From SG8-30 sp963695155 (GTDB taxonomy: Bacteria > Pseudomonadota > Gammaproteobacteria > Steroidobacterales > Steroidobacteraceae), in the NCBI GenBank assembly GCA_963695155.1, contig CAVOGD010000007.1, positions 470,548-534,547 on the forward strand: a DNA stretch of 64,000 nucleotides. The letters run 5' to 3'. Each line of letters begins with the position of its first letter. The stretch's first letter is position 1. Below, in pieces: positions 55,166 through 63,816 of this stretch. The notes under the pieces are model-generated. The model was given only the letters and a program-made list of their open reading frames with translations. It ran no database searches and had not been told where the DNA came from. Position numbers and translations under genes: made by a program.

Positions 55166-55351
55166 TCAGGCCTGCTCGACGCTGAGCAGGTGCTGCGCCA
55201 CGCGGATCATGCCGCGGTTCTCCGGCGTATCCTCGACCACCCGCGAGTCGCGGATGCGCCTGAGCCCGAGGCCCCGCACCGACGCCTGGATGTTCTTCAA
55301 CTGGCCGCTCACGGCGCCCTTCAGTGTCACTTTCAGTCGCTTGTTGGCCAT
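55166..55351 (-). CDS. rpmD: 50S ribosomal protein L30
   Basis: 61 residues (E. coli 59). KRLKVTLKGAVSGQLKNIQ then GLGLRRIRDSRVVEDTPENRGMI, the typical single-domain sequence. Between rpsE and rplO. Confidence 0.97.
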   Translation of the reverse strand: MANKRLKVTLKGAVSGQLKNIQASVRGLGLRRIRDSRVVEDTPENRGMIRVAQHLLSVEQA

Positions 55352-55354
55352 GGC

Positions 55355-55861
55355 TCAGCCCACGATCTCTTCGATGGTCTTGCCGCGCTTGGCCGCAATC
55401 TCGTCCGGCGACGTGATGCGCGTGAACGCGTCGAACGCCGCGCGCACGATGTTGATCGGGTTGCGCGAACCGTAGCTCTTCGACAGCACGTTGCGCACGC
55501 CGGCGCACTCGAACACCGCGCGCATGCCGCCGCCGGCGATGACGCCCGTGCCGTCCGAGGCGGGCTGCATGTAGACGCGCGTCGCGCCGTGGCGGCCCTG
55601 CACCGCGTAATGCAGCGTGTCGTTGCGCAGCGGCACGTTGACCATGTTGCGGCGGGCTGCCTGCATGGCCTTGGCGATGGCCGCCGGCACCTCGCGGGCC
55701 TTGCCGTAGCCGAAACCGACGCGCCCGGCGCCGTCGCCGACCACGGTCAGCGCCGTGAAGCCGAACTGCCGGCCGCCCTTGACGACCTTGGCGGTGCGGT
55801 TGACGGAGACCAGCTTCTCCATCAGGTCGTCGCCCGCCGGGGCTCTTTCAACTCGTGCCAT
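55355..55861 (-). CDS. rpsE: 30S ribosomal protein S5
   Basis: 168 residues (E. coli 167). Double-stranded RNA-binding region LVSVNRTAKVVKGGRQFGFT, then GDGAGRVGFGYGKAREVPAA and GGGMRAVFECAGVRNVLSKS. Involved in fidelity and mRNA unwinding. The ATG at 55861 is eight bases after AGGGG; an ATG two codons upstream is too close to that site. Confidence 0.97.
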   Translation of the reverse strand: MARVERAPAGDDLMEKLVSVNRTAKVVKGGRQFGFTALTVVGDGAGRVGFGYGKAREVPAAIAKAMQAARRNMVNVPLRNDTLHYAVQGRHGATRVYMQPASDGTGVIAGGGMRAVFECAGVRNVLSKSYGSRNPINIVRAAFDAFTRITSPDEIAAKRGKTIEEIVG

Positions 55862-55876
55862 TGCCATTACCCCTGA

Positions 55877-56239
55877 TCAGAACTCGAGGCCCGCCTCGCG
55901 GGCGGCCTCGGCCAGCGCCTTGACGCGGCCGTGGTACATGAAGCCGGAGCGGTCGAAGGCGACCTGCTTGATGCCGGCGGCGATCGCGCGCTCGGCGATC
56001 GCGCGGCCGACCACCGCGGCGGCCGCGGCGTTGCCCTTGGCCTTGAGGCCCTTGCCGACCTCTTCCTGCACGGTCGAGGCCACCGCCAGGACGCGCGCAC
56101 CGTCCGGGCTCGTGACCTGGGCGTAGATGTGCCGCGGCGTGCGGTGCACCGTGAGGCGCGGCCGGCCGATTTCGCGGATCTTCGCCCGTCCGCGGGTGGC
56201 GCGCCGCTGGCGCTTGTCCTTCTTGCTGAGCTGTGCCAT
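55877..56239 (-). CDS. rplR: 50S ribosomal protein L18
   Basis: 120 residues (E. coli 117). Basic N-terminus KKDKRQRRATRGRAKIRE, then RLTVHRTPRHIYAQV and FDRSGFMYHGRVKALAEAAR. Binds 5S rRNA together with L5, also in this operon. Confidence 0.98.
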   Translation of the reverse strand: MAQLSKKDKRQRRATRGRAKIREIGRPRLTVHRTPRHIYAQVTSPDGARVLAVASTVQEEVGKGLKAKGNAAAAAVVGRAIAERAIAAGIKQVAFDRSGFMYHGRVKALAEAAREAGLEF

Positions 56240-56244
56240 GAGGA

Positions 56245-56787
56245 TTACTTCTTCTTGCCTTCCTTGAGCACGATCTTCTCGCCCGCGTAGCGCACGCCCT
56301 TGCCCTTGTAGGGCTCCGGCGGACGGAAGCGGCGGATCTCCGCGGCCACCTGGCCGACTTTCTGCAGATCGATGCCCTTGACGAGAACCTCGGTCTGGGT
56401 GGGGGTCTCGATCGACACCCCTTCCGGGACCGCGTAGCTGACCGGGTGCGAGAAGCCGAGCGTCAGGTTGAGGGTCTTGCCCTGCACCGACGCGCGATAG
56501 CCGACGCCGCTCAGCTCCAGCTTGCGCTCGAAGCCCTTGGTGACGCCGGTGACCATGTTGGCGAGGTGGGCGCGCGTCGCGCCGGCCACCGGCATCAGCG
56601 TTTCGGCGCCCTTCTTGCCGGCGCTGACGTTCACGACCAGCTGCTGCTTGTCCTGCACGACGGAAATTCCGCGCGCCAGCGGCAGGGTCAGCGAACCCTT
56701 CGCCCCCTTGAGCGTGATCTGGCCGTCGCCGACCGCGGCGCTCACGCCCTGCGGCAGATCGACCGGCTTCTTGGCTACTCGCGACAT
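56245..56787 (-). CDS. rplF: 50S ribosomal protein L6
   Basis: 180 residues (E. coli 177). Duplicated L6 fold: MSRVAKKPVDLPQGVSA, then the second repeat ending KVGQVAAEIRRFRPPEPYKG with GKGVRYAGEKIVLKEGKKK. Sits at the base of the L7/L12 stalk near the GTPase centre. Confidence 0.98.
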   Translation of the reverse strand: MSRVAKKPVDLPQGVSAAVGDGQITLKGAKGSLTLPLARGISVVQDKQQLVVNVSAGKKGAETLMPVAGATRAHLANMVTGVTKGFERKLELSGVGYRASVQGKTLNLTLGFSHPVSYAVPEGVSIETPTQTEVLVKGIDLQKVGQVAAEIRRFRPPEPYKGKGVRYAGEKIVLKEGKKK

Positions 56788-56826
56788 GACCTGAATGACC
56801 CCTGGTTACCCGTTCACCGATGGCCG

Positions 56827-57222
56827 TCAGGCCACCACGCAGAGAATTTCGCCGCCCTGACCGGCGCGGCGCGCCGCGCGATCCGTCATCACGCCCAGCG
56901 ACGTCGACACGATGGTCACGCCCAGCCCGCCCAGCACCTTGGGCAGCTCGGCCTTGCCGCGGTACTTGCGCAGGCCCGGCCGCGAGACACGCTCGATCCG
57001 CTCGATGACCGGCCGGCCCTGGTGGTACTTGAGCGCCACCACGAGGGTCGCCTTGCCGTTTTCCTGGCGCACCGCGAAGTCCGCTATGTAGCCCTCGTCC
57101 TTGAGGACCCTGGCGATGGCCACCTTGACCTTCGACGAGGGAACGCTCACGTCAGCCTTGCCGGCGGCCTGGCCGTTGCGGATGCGGGTCAGGAAGTCGG
57201 CGATCGGGTCGGTCATGCTCAT
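56827..57222 (-). CDS. rpsH: 30S ribosomal protein S8
   Basis: 131 residues (E. coli 130). MSMTDPIADFLTRIRNGQAA start and C-terminal GVTIVSTSLGVMTDRAARRAGQGGE (split by position). In E. coli S8 represses the spc operon by binding near rplE; no such site was assessed here. It follows rpsN by 12 bp. Confidence 0.98.
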   Translation of the reverse strand: MSMTDPIADFLTRIRNGQAAGKADVSVPSSKVKVAIARVLKDEGYIADFAVRQENGKATLVVALKYHQGRPVIERIERVSRPGLRKYRGKAELPKVLGGLGVTIVSTSLGVMTDRAARRAGQGGEILCVVA

Positions 57223-57234
57223 GTGCTTGCTTCC

Positions 57235-57540
57235 TTACCAGCTCGACTTGCGGAGGCCCGGCACGTCACCGCGCATGGTCGCCTCGCGCAGCTTGCTGCG
57301 GCCGAGGCCGAACTTGCTGTAGGTGCCGCGCGGCCGGCCGGTGATCGCGCAGCGGTTGCGCATCCGCGACGGGCTGGCGTCGCGCGGCAGCTTCTGCAGC
57401 GCCTCGACCGCCGCCATGCGCTCCTCCTGCGAGGCCTTCGGGTCGCGCACCTGCTCCTTGAGCTTCGCGCGCTTGGCCGCGTACTTCTTCACCGTCTTGG
57501 CACGGCGCTTGTCGCGCTCGATCATGCTGGTCTTGGCCAT
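57235..57540 (-). CDS. rpsN: 30S ribosomal protein S14
   Basis: 101 residues, exactly as E. coli. The zinc-free form: no CxxC pairs, and the C-terminal block RMRNRCAITGRPRGTYSKFG with GLGRSKLREATMRGDVPG. Follows rplE by 3 bp. Confidence 0.98.
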   Translation of the reverse strand: MAKTSMIERDKRRAKTVKKYAAKRAKLKEQVRDPKASQEERMAAVEALQKLPRDASPSRMRNRCAITGRPRGTYSKFGLGRSKLREATMRGDVPGLRKSSW

Positions 57541-57543
57541 CGG

Positions 57544-58092
57544 TCACTTCCTGAACGGAAAATTGAACGCCTCGAGCAACGCGCGCCCACCGGCGTCGTC
57601 GCTCGCGCTGGTCGTGATGGTGATGTCCATCCCGCGCAGCTGGTCGATCTGGTCGTAGGCGATCTCGGGGAAGATGATCTGCTCCTTGACGCCCATGCTG
57701 TAGTTGCCGCGGCCGTCGAAGGACTTGACGTTGGCGCCGCGGAAGTCGCGGATGCGCGGCATGGCGATGCTGATCAGCCGGTCGAGGAAGTCGTACATGC
57801 GCGCGCCGCGCAGCGTGACCATGCAGCCGACCGGCAGGCCCTCGCGCAGCTTGAAGGTGGCCACCGACTTGCGCGACATGCGCACGGCCGGCTTCTGCCC
57901 GGTGATGCGCGCCAGGTCGCCCGCGGCGGCGTCCATGACCTTCTTGTCGGCCACCGCCTCGCCCACGCCCATGTTGACCGTGATCTTGGTGATGCGGGGC
58001 ACCTGCAGGTCGTTGGCCAGCCCCAGCTCCTGCTTGAGCCTGGGCCTCACGACGTCGCGATAGTGCTTGCTGAGTCTGGCTTCGTAAGCCAT
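57544..58092 (-). CDS. rplE: 50S ribosomal protein L5
   Basis: 182 residues (E. coli 179). MAYEARLSKHYRDVVRPRL start, PRITKITVNMGVGEAVADK, and GVKEQIIFPEIAYDQIDQLRG near the end. Binds 5S rRNA and the P-site tRNA T-loop. A GTG at 58113 overlapping rplX would add seven residues; ATG 58092 matches the family better. Confidence 0.97.
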   Translation of the reverse strand: MAYEARLSKHYRDVVRPRLKQELGLANDLQVPRITKITVNMGVGEAVADKKVMDAAAGDLARITGQKPAVRMSRKSVATFKLREGLPVGCMVTLRGARMYDFLDRLISIAMPRIRDFRGANVKSFDGRGNYSMGVKEQIIFPEIAYDQIDQLRGMDITITTSASDDAGGRALLEAFNFPFRK

Positions 58093-58109
58093 TGCTGCGG
58101 TCTCCACGC

Positions 58110-58427
58110 TCACGCGTCCACGACTTCGCCGTTGGACTTGAAAAAGCGGACCTTTCGCCCGTCTTCCAGACTGCGGAAGCCCACGCGATCGGCCTTCTTG
58201 GTTGCCGGGTTGTACAGCGCGACGTTGCAGGCGCGGATTGGCGCCTCGCGCTGCACGATGGCGCCGACCACGCCCTTGGCGGGATTCGGCTTCTGGTGCT
58301 TCTTGACCATGTTCACGTTCTCGACGACCACGCGATCGCCCTCCAGCACCTTGATGATGGTGCCGGTGCGGCCCTTCTCGCGGCCCGACGTGATGACGAC
58401 CATGTCGCCCTTGCGGATCCTGTTCAT
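58110..58427 (-). CDS. rplX: 50S ribosomal protein L24
   Basis: 105 residues (E. coli 104). KOW motif at the start (IRKGDMVVITSGREKGRTG), then VVENVNMVKKHQKPNP. One of the two initiators of 50S assembly. Confidence 0.98.
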   Translation of the reverse strand: MNRIRKGDMVVITSGREKGRTGTIIKVLEGDRVVVENVNMVKKHQKPNPAKGVVGAIVQREAPIRACNVALYNPATKKADRVGFRSLEDGRKVRFFKSNGEVVDA

Positions 58428-58443
58428 CGCCTTCCCTCTGCCG

Positions 58444-58812
58444 TCACAGCACTTCCGGTGCCAGCGAGATGATCTTCATGAACTGCACCGTGCGCAGCTC
58501 ACGGGTCACCGGCCCGAAGATGCGGGTCCCGATCGGCTCGAGCTTCGGGGTCAGCAGCACCGCCGCATTGCCGTCGAAGCGGATCAGCGAGCCGTCCGCG
58601 CGCCGCACGCCCTTGCGGGTCCGCACCACGACCGCGTCGTACACCTCGCCCTTCTTCACCTTGCCGCGCGGGATCGCATCCTTGACGCTGACCTTGATCA
58701 CGTCGCCGACGCCCGCGTAGCGGCGCCGGCTTCCGCCCAGCACCTTGATGCACATCAGCTCGCGCGCGCCCGAGTTGTCGGCGGCCTGCAGCCTGGTTTG
58801 TAGCTGGATCAT
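58444..58812 (-). CDS. rplN: 50S ribosomal protein L14
   Basis: 122 residues (E. coli 123). MIQLQTRLQAADNSGARELM start and the end RELRTVQFMKIISLAPEVL. It forms intersubunit bridges and is the docking site of RsfS, encoded at 26564. Confidence 0.98.
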   Translation of the reverse strand: MIQLQTRLQAADNSGARELMCIKVLGGSRRRYAGVGDVIKVSVKDAIPRGKVKKGEVYDAVVVRTRKGVRRADGSLIRFDGNAAVLLTPKLEPIGTRIFGPVTRELRTVQFMKIISLAPEVL

Positions 58813-58830
58813 CGGCTCAACCTCCCGGGC

Positions 58831-59118
58831 TCAGGCCGCCGGCGCGCGCAGCACGACGCGCACCAGGGTCCAGGCCTTGCGGCGCGACAGCGGACGGCAC
58901 TGCCTGATCGACACGGTGTCGCCCTCGTTGCACTCGTTGCCCTCGTCGTGCGCCAGCACGCGGGTCGTGCGCCGCACGAACTTGCCGTACGTCGGGTGCT
59001 TGATGAGGCGCTCGATCTCGACCGAGATCGTCTTGTCCATCTTGTTGCTGACGACCTTGCCGGTCAGCGTGCGCGCAGCGGCTTCGGCCGGCTGCACGGC
59101 TTCCTGAATGTCGGTCAT
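58831..59118 (-). CDS. rpsQ: 30S ribosomal protein S17
   Basis: 95 residues (E. coli 84), with about ten extra N-terminal residues (TDIQEAVQPAEAAA). Core TLTGKVVSNKMDKTISVEI and HDEGNECNEGDTVSIRQCRP. ATG overlaps the rpmC stop (ATGA). Confidence 0.97.
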   Translation of the reverse strand: MTDIQEAVQPAEAAARTLTGKVVSNKMDKTISVEIERLIKHPTYGKFVRRTTRVLAHDEGNECNEGDTVSIRQCRPLSRRKAWTLVRVVLRAPAA

Positions 59119-59330
59119 TTCGCCTCGCTCCCGGTGCCCTTGGCGCGGCCCAATTCGTTGAGGATCGTCTTCACGCGCGCCACGTTCTTGCGCACCTTGC
59201 CGTGCTGGTCCGGCCGGGACGGCTGGCCCGCCGCCGCGGCCATGCGCAGGTTGAACTGCTCGCGGCGGAGCTTCAGCAGCTCCTCCTTGAGCTCGGCCGC
59301 CGTCTTCTTGCGCAGATCTTTCGTGCTCAT
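59115..59330 (-). CDS. rpmC: 50S ribosomal protein L29
   Basis: 71 residues (E. coli 63). STKDLRKKTAAELKEELLKL, then QFNLRMAAAAGQ and RKNVARVKTILNE. Located at the peptide exit next to the trigger-factor site. Shares one base with the rplP stop (TGATG). Confidence 0.97.
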   Translation of the reverse strand: MSTKDLRKKTAAELKEELLKLRREQFNLRMAAAAGQPSRPDQHGKVRKNVARVKTILNELGRAKGTGSEAK

Positions 59331-59743
59331 CAGCGCACCTGCCGCTTGGCAAACGTCGTGGAGACCGACAGCTTGGAAGCTGCCAGCCGGAAAGCCTCGC
59401 GCGCCGTCTCCTCGGGTACGCCCTCGATCTCGAACAACACCCGGCCGGGCGTGACGCGCGCCACCCAGTACTCGACGTTGCCCTTGCCGCTGCCCATGCG
59501 GACCTCGAGCGGCTTCTGCGTGATCGGCACGTCGGGGAACACGCGGATCCAGATCTTGCCGCCGCGCTTCACGTAGCGGGTCAGGGCGCGGCGCGCGGCC
59601 TCGATCTCGCGCGCGGTCATGCGGGCGCGGCCGGTGGCCTTCAGTCCGTATTCACCGAAAGCGATCGTGCTGCCGCGAATCGCGGTCCCGGCCAGGTTGC
59701 CCTTGTGCTGCTTGCGGTACTTGGTGCGTTTCGGCTGCATCAT
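59330..59743 (-). CDS. rplP: 50S ribosomal protein L16
   Basis: 137 residues (E. coli 136). PKRTKYRKQHKGNLAGTAIRG start, GKIWIRVFPDVPITQKPLEV and GSGKGNVEYWVARVTPGRVL. Organises the A-site tRNA elbow region. Confidence 0.98.
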   Translation of the reverse strand: MMQPKRTKYRKQHKGNLAGTAIRGSTIAFGEYGLKATGRARMTAREIEAARRALTRYVKRGGKIWIRVFPDVPITQKPLEVRMGSGKGNVEYWVARVTPGRVLFEIEGVPEETAREAFRLAASKLSVSTTFAKRQVR

Positions 59744-59760
59744 GGTTCAGTCCCTCCCGC

Positions 59761-60477
59761 TCAACCGGCGGCCTGGGCGGCCGGCTCGGGCTGGGCAGCG
59801 CCCGGCGATGCGTCCTCGACGACGACTTCCGGCGCTTCCTGCTTGAAGACCTCGCCCTTGAACACCCACACCTTGACGCCGATGACCCCGTAGGTCGTGC
59901 GCGCCTCGGCCGTGCCGTAGTCGATGTCCGCGCGGAACGTGTGCAGCGGGATGCGGCCCTCGCGCGTCCACTCGGAGCGCGAGATCTCGGCGCCGTTCAG
60001 TCGTCCCGCGACCCGCACCTTGACGCCCAGCGCGCCGCTGCGCATCGTGTTCATGACGGCGCGCTTCATGGCGCGGCGGAACATCACGCGCTTCTCGATC
60101 TGCTGCGCCACGCCCTCGGCGACCAGCCGCGCGTCCAGCTCCGGCTTGCGGATCTCCGCGATGTTGAGGCGCAGGTCCGCGACCGGCATCTTCATCAGCT
60201 CGGCGGCCTGCATGCGCAGCTTCTCGATGTCCTCGCCCTTCTTGCCGATCACCATGCCCGGGCGGGCCGTGTGGATCGTGATGTTGGCCTTGCGCGCCGC
60301 CCGCTCGATGGCGATGCGGCTCACCGACGCGTCGGCCAGCTTCTTCCTCAGGAACTCGCGCACCAGCCAGTCCGTGTGCAGGTAGGCCGGGAAGTTCTTC
60401 GTGTCGGCGTACCAACGCGACGTCCAGTCGCGCACGATGCCGAGGCGAATGCCGGTGGGATTGACTTTCTGACCCAT
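59761..60477 (-). CDS. rpsC: 30S ribosomal protein S3
   Basis: 238 residues (E. coli 233). MGQKVNPTGIRLGIVRDW start, KH domain ITIHTARPGMVIGKKGEDIE (GKKG loop), and C-terminal ARTTYGVIGVKVWVFKGEV. mRNA entry helicase component. An extra Pro/Ala tail (QPEPAAQAAG) closes the protein. Confidence 0.98.
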   Translation of the reverse strand: MGQKVNPTGIRLGIVRDWTSRWYADTKNFPAYLHTDWLVREFLRKKLADASVSRIAIERAARKANITIHTARPGMVIGKKGEDIEKLRMQAAELMKMPVADLRLNIAEIRKPELDARLVAEGVAQQIEKRVMFRRAMKRAVMNTMRSGALGVKVRVAGRLNGAEISRSEWTREGRIPLHTFRADIDYGTAEARTTYGVIGVKVWVFKGEVFKQEAPEVVVEDASPGAAQPEPAAQAAG

Positions 60478-60516
60478 GCGCTGCTCCGTTCCTTAGTCTC
60501 TTCTGCTGCCGGGCGC

Positions 60517-60858
60517 TCAGCCGGCCGCGCCGTCGCCGACGGTCACGGTGATGTGGCTGAGGCGCTTGACGATGCGGCTGCCGCGCCCCTTGGCACGCGC
60601 GTGCATGCGCTTCAGCACCGGCGCCGTGTCCACCTCGATGCGCGCGACCTTCAGCTCGTCGATGTCGGCGCCCAGGTTGTGCTCGGCGTTGGCGATCGCC
60701 GACTCCAGCACCTTGAGGACCAGCTTGGCGCCCTTCTTCGGCGTGAACGCCAGCAGGTGCATGGCCTGGCCGACCGGCTGGCCGCGCACCAGGTCCGCGA
60801 CGAGGCGGCACTTCTGCGGCGAAATGCGCGCGTGGCGCAATTTGGCGGATACCTGCAT
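60517..60858 (-). CDS. rplV: 50S ribosomal protein L22
   Basis: 113 residues (E. coli 110). ARISPQKCRLVADLVRGQPV near the N-terminus and the exit-tunnel hairpin with KRMHARAKGRGSRIVKRLSH. Binding position of macrolides is at the hairpin tip. Confidence 0.98.
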   Translation of the reverse strand: MQVSAKLRHARISPQKCRLVADLVRGQPVGQAMHLLAFTPKKGAKLVLKVLESAIANAEHNLGADIDELKVARIEVDTAPVLKRMHARAKGRGSRIVKRLSHITVTVGDGAAG

Positions 60859-60862
60859 GGCG

Positions 60863-61141
60863 TTACTCCGTGACCGCCTTCTTGTTGCCCGAATGCGCCC
60901 GGAAGGTGCGCGTCGGCGCGAACTCGCCCAGCTTGTGGCCGACCATGTTCTCGGTCACCAGGACCGGCACGTGCTGGCGGCCGTTGTGCACGGCGATCGT
61001 CAACCCGACCATGTCGGGCAGCACCATGGAGCGGCGCGACCAGGTCTTGATCGGGCGGCGGTCGTTCTTGTCACGCGCCTCCTGCACCTTCTTGGCGAGG
61101 TGCAGGTCGACGTACGGACCCTTGCGCAGCGAACGTCCCAT
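60863..61141 (-). CDS. rpsS: 30S ribosomal protein S19
   Basis: 92 residues, as in E. coli. MGRSLRKGPYVDLHLAKKV start, then RRSMVLPDMVGLTIAVHNG and GHKLGEFAPTRTFRAH. 4 bp before rplV. Confidence 0.98.
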   Translation of the reverse strand: MGRSLRKGPYVDLHLAKKVQEARDKNDRRPIKTWSRRSMVLPDMVGLTIAVHNGRQHVPVLVTENMVGHKLGEFAPTRTFRAHSGNKKAVTE

Positions 61142-61156
61142 GATCTGCTCGGCTCC

Positions 61157-61982
61157 TTACTTGCGACGACGCACGATGAATGCGTCGGTGCGCTTGTTCT
61201 TGCGCGTCTTCTTGCCCTTGGTGTGCCAGCCCCACGGCGACACCGGATGCGGGTTGCCCTGCCCGGAGCGGCCCTCGCCGCCGCCGTGCGGATGGTCGAC
61301 GGGGTTCATGACGACGCCGCGCACCGTCGGCCGGATGCCCAGCCAGCGCTTCGCGCCCGCCTTGCCGAACGACCGCAGGTTGTGCTCGTCGTTGCCGACG
61401 CTGCCCAGCGTCGCGCGGCACTCGCCGTTGACGCGCCGCATCTCGCCCGACTTCAGGCGCAGGATGGCGTAGCCGCCCTCACGCCCCGTGTACTGCGCCG
61501 AGGTGCCCGCCGAGCGCGCCAGCTGGGCGCCCTTGCCGGGCTTCATCTCGATGGCGTGCACGACCGAGCCCAGCGGCATGTTGCGCAGCGCCATGGCGTT
61601 GCCGGGGCGGATCGGCGCCTCCGTGCCCGACTGCACCTCGTCGCCGACATCGACGCCCTTGGGCGCCAGGATGTAGCGGCGCTCGCCGTCGGCGGTACAG
61701 CACCAGCGCCAGGTACGCGGAACGGCCCGGGTCGTGCTCGAGTCGCTCGACGCGGCCGGGTACGCCGTCCTTGTCGCGCCGGAAGTCCACGATGCGGTGC
61801 TTCTGCTTGTGGCCGCCGCCCTTGTGGCGCGTGGTCAGCCGGCCGGACGTGTTGCGGCCACCGGTCGACTTGAGCGGCGCGACCAGCGCGCGCACCGGCT
61901 TGCCCTTGTGCAGGAAAGACTTGTCCGGGCGCACCTGGAAGCGCGTTCCCGGGGACGTCGGCTTGAGTTTTTTCAGTGCCAT
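61157..61982 (-). CDS. rplB: 50S ribosomal protein L2, interrupted by a one-base frameshift
   Basis: With one base removed it is 274 residues (E. coli 273). The N-terminal part (ALKKLKPTSPGTRFQV to SAYLALVLY) and the remainder (ADGERRYILAPKG, IRPGNAMALRNMPLGSVVHA, PVDHPHGGGEGRSG, KNKRTDAFIVRRRK) are in different frames. The break is after LVLY: TACCGCCGAC should read TACGCCGAC, one C too many, at 61694-61695 on the plus strand. The peptidyl-transferase-region HPHGGGEG histidine is intact. Essential, so an assembly error is by far the likeliest explanation. Confidence 0.93.
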
Positions 61983-62013
61983 CGTTATGCCATCCGTACT
62001 CGTGCGGCGCCCG

Positions 62014-62336
62014 TCACGGGGCTTCCACGCCGCCCAGTTCGATCACCTGGCCCGACTGCAGCCGCACGTAGGCCTTCTTCCAGTCGGAGCGGCGCCCCTG
62101 CAGCCGGCCGAAGCGCTTGCCCTTGCCCAGCTGGTGGGCCACGTTCACCGAACGGACCTTGACGTCGAACATGAACTCGACGGCCGCCTTGATCTCCGGC
62201 TTGGTGGCGTCGGTGCGCACCCGGAACACGTACTGGCCGGCCTGCTCGGCGACCCGCGAGCTCTTTTCGGAGACGTGCGGCGCCACCAGGATGTTGATCA
62301 GCCGCTCCTTCGAGAGCCGCGTCGTTCGGTGCTCAT
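62014..62336 (-). CDS. rplW: 50S ribosomal protein L23, N-terminus probably frameshifted
   Basis: The main frame (62014-62286 from a GTG) gives APHVSEKSSRVAEQAGQY through GRRSDWKKAYVRLQSGQVI, clearly L23. Upstream in the same frame SKERLINILV continues the family N-terminus, but no ATG, GTG or TTG precedes it. An ATG at 62336 overlapping the rplD stop starts MSTER in another frame. Joining MSTER to LSKERLINIL by adding one base around 62314-62324 would give about 107 residues (E. coli 100). Alternatives are a CTG start or the shorter GTG form. Confidence 0.85.
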
Positions 62337-62947
62337 GCCAGGCGCTCCTCGAGCATCTTGAGCGCGCCGACGGTCGTCAGCACCTTGTCGTAGCGCGCGA
62401 GGCTGACCGGGTCCAGGCTCGCCACCGCCAGCACCTGCACGGCCGGCAGGTTGCGCGACGCCAGGAACAGCTTCTCGTCGTAGGCCTCGACCACGATCAG
62501 CACGTTGTCCAGACCGAACTGCTTGAGCACGCCGGCCAGCATGCGGGTCTTCGGCGCCTCGAGCTCCAGCTCGGCGGTCACGACCAGCCGGTCCTGGCGC
62601 GCCAGCTCGGACAGCATCGAGCGGATGGCGCCGCGGTACATCTTGCGGTTGACCTTCTGCCCGTAGTCGCGCGGCTTGGCCGCGAAGGCCCGGCCGCCGC
62701 CCACCCAGATCGGGCTGCGGATCGAGCCGGCGCGCGCGCTGCCGGTGCCTTTCTGGCGCCACGGCTTCTTGCCGCCGCCGCGCACCTCGGCACGCGTCTT
62801 CTGCGCCTTGGTGCCGGACCGGCCGGCAGCCATGTAGGCAGTCAGCACCTGGTGCACGAGCGGCTCGTTGAACTCACGGCCGAACGTCGCGTCACTGACT
62901 TCTATTTCGGAGCCTTTGGCCCCGCCGTTAACCAGCTTGAGCTTCAT
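62333..62947 (-). CDS. rplD: 50S ribosomal protein L4
   Basis: 204 residues (E. coli 201). FNEPLVHQVLTAYMAAGRSG, the extended exit-tunnel loop GGGKKPWRQKGTGSARAGSI, and the C-terminal RYDKVLTTVGALKMLEERL. In E. coli L4 represses the S10 operon through its leader. Follows rplC by 15 bp. Confidence 0.98.
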   Translation of the reverse strand: MKLKLVNGGAKGSEIEVSDATFGREFNEPLVHQVLTAYMAAGRSGTKAQKTRAEVRGGGKKPWRQKGTGSARAGSIRSPIWVGGGRAFAAKPRDYGQKVNRKMYRGAIRSMLSELARQDRLVVTAELELEAPKTRMLAGVLKQFGLDNVLIVVEAYDEKLFLASRNLPAVQVLAVASLDPVSLARYDKVLTTVGALKMLEERLA

Positions 62948-62962
62948 CGCGGGAGCCTCGGA

Positions 62963-63643
62963 TCACTTCTTGGTCGGAGCGACGTACTTGCGTCGCGCCC
63001 GGGCCGCCATCTTGACCGACGGACGCACGACGACCGGGCCGCCCTCGGCGCCCGGCACGGAGCCGCTCACCAGCAGCAGGTTCCGCTCGAGGTCGACCGC
63101 GAGCACCCGCAGGTTGTCCTCGGTGCGGCGCTGCACGCCCATGTGGCCGGCCATGCGCTTGCCCTTGAACACCCGGCCCGGCGTCTGGCGCTGGCCGATC
63201 GAGCCCGGCGCGCGGTGCACCACCGAGGCGCCGTGGCTGGCGGGTCCGCCCGAAAAGTCGTGGCGCTTCATGACGCCCGCAAAGCCCTTGCCGATGGTGG
63301 TGCCGCTCACGTCCACGTCCTGGCCGACGGCGAACAGGTCCACCTTCAGCTCGGCGCCGGCCGCCAGTTCGGCGGCTTCGCCGTCGGCCAGGCGGAACTC
63401 CAGGGTGGTGGCGCCCGGCTCGACGCCGTGGCGCGCGAAGTGGCCCGCCACCGGCTTGGTCACCCGTGAGGGACGGCGGGAGCCCACGGTGACCTGGATC
63501 GCCCGATAGCCGTCGCGGTCCGCGTTCTTGACCTGCATGACGCGGTTCGGCAGCGCTTCGATGACCGTCACCGGCACGGATTCACCGGTCTCAGTGAAAA
63601 CCCGAGTCATGCCGCACTTGCGGCCGACCAATCCAATGGTCAT
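62963..63643 (-). CDS. rplC: 50S ribosomal protein L3
   Basis: 226 residues (E. coli 209; extra residues at the C-terminus, KMAARARRKYVAPTKK). MTIGLVGRKCGMTRVFTETG start and the loop GSIGQRQTPGRVFKGKRMAG with the Gln usually methylated by PrmB. It is preceded by an unusually long gap and a promoter-like sequence. Confidence 0.98.
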   Translation of the reverse strand: MTIGLVGRKCGMTRVFTETGESVPVTVIEALPNRVMQVKNADRDGYRAIQVTVGSRRPSRVTKPVAGHFARHGVEPGATTLEFRLADGEAAELAAGAELKVDLFAVGQDVDVSGTTIGKGFAGVMKRHDFSGGPASHGASVVHRAPGSIGQRQTPGRVFKGKRMAGHMGVQRRTEDNLRVLAVDLERNLLLVSGSVPGAEGGPVVVRPSVKMAARARRKYVAPTKK

Positions 63644-63810
63644 GACCTTTTATCCTCGTTGCACCGCGCCGGCTTCGATTGGCCGACGCTGCCACTACAT
63701 CCCCGGGGCGCGGCCGGCCAACAGCCTGTCCGCGTACCGTTGGTACCCGTGGCCCCCAAAAATCGCGGTATCCGGCAGCGGGCCGGATCCTCGCCGGGAG
63801 CCAAAGTGAG
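63644..63810 (-). other. Long non-coding gap before rplC (putative leader)
   Basis: A 216-bp gap separates rpsJ and rplC. Downstream of the promoter about 165 nt remain. Short stems are visible, for example GTACC/GGTAC around AAC near 63759-63771, but no clear Shine-Dalgarno sequestration. No open frame of note. Confidence 0.45.
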
Positions 63811-63816
63811 CCCCCT

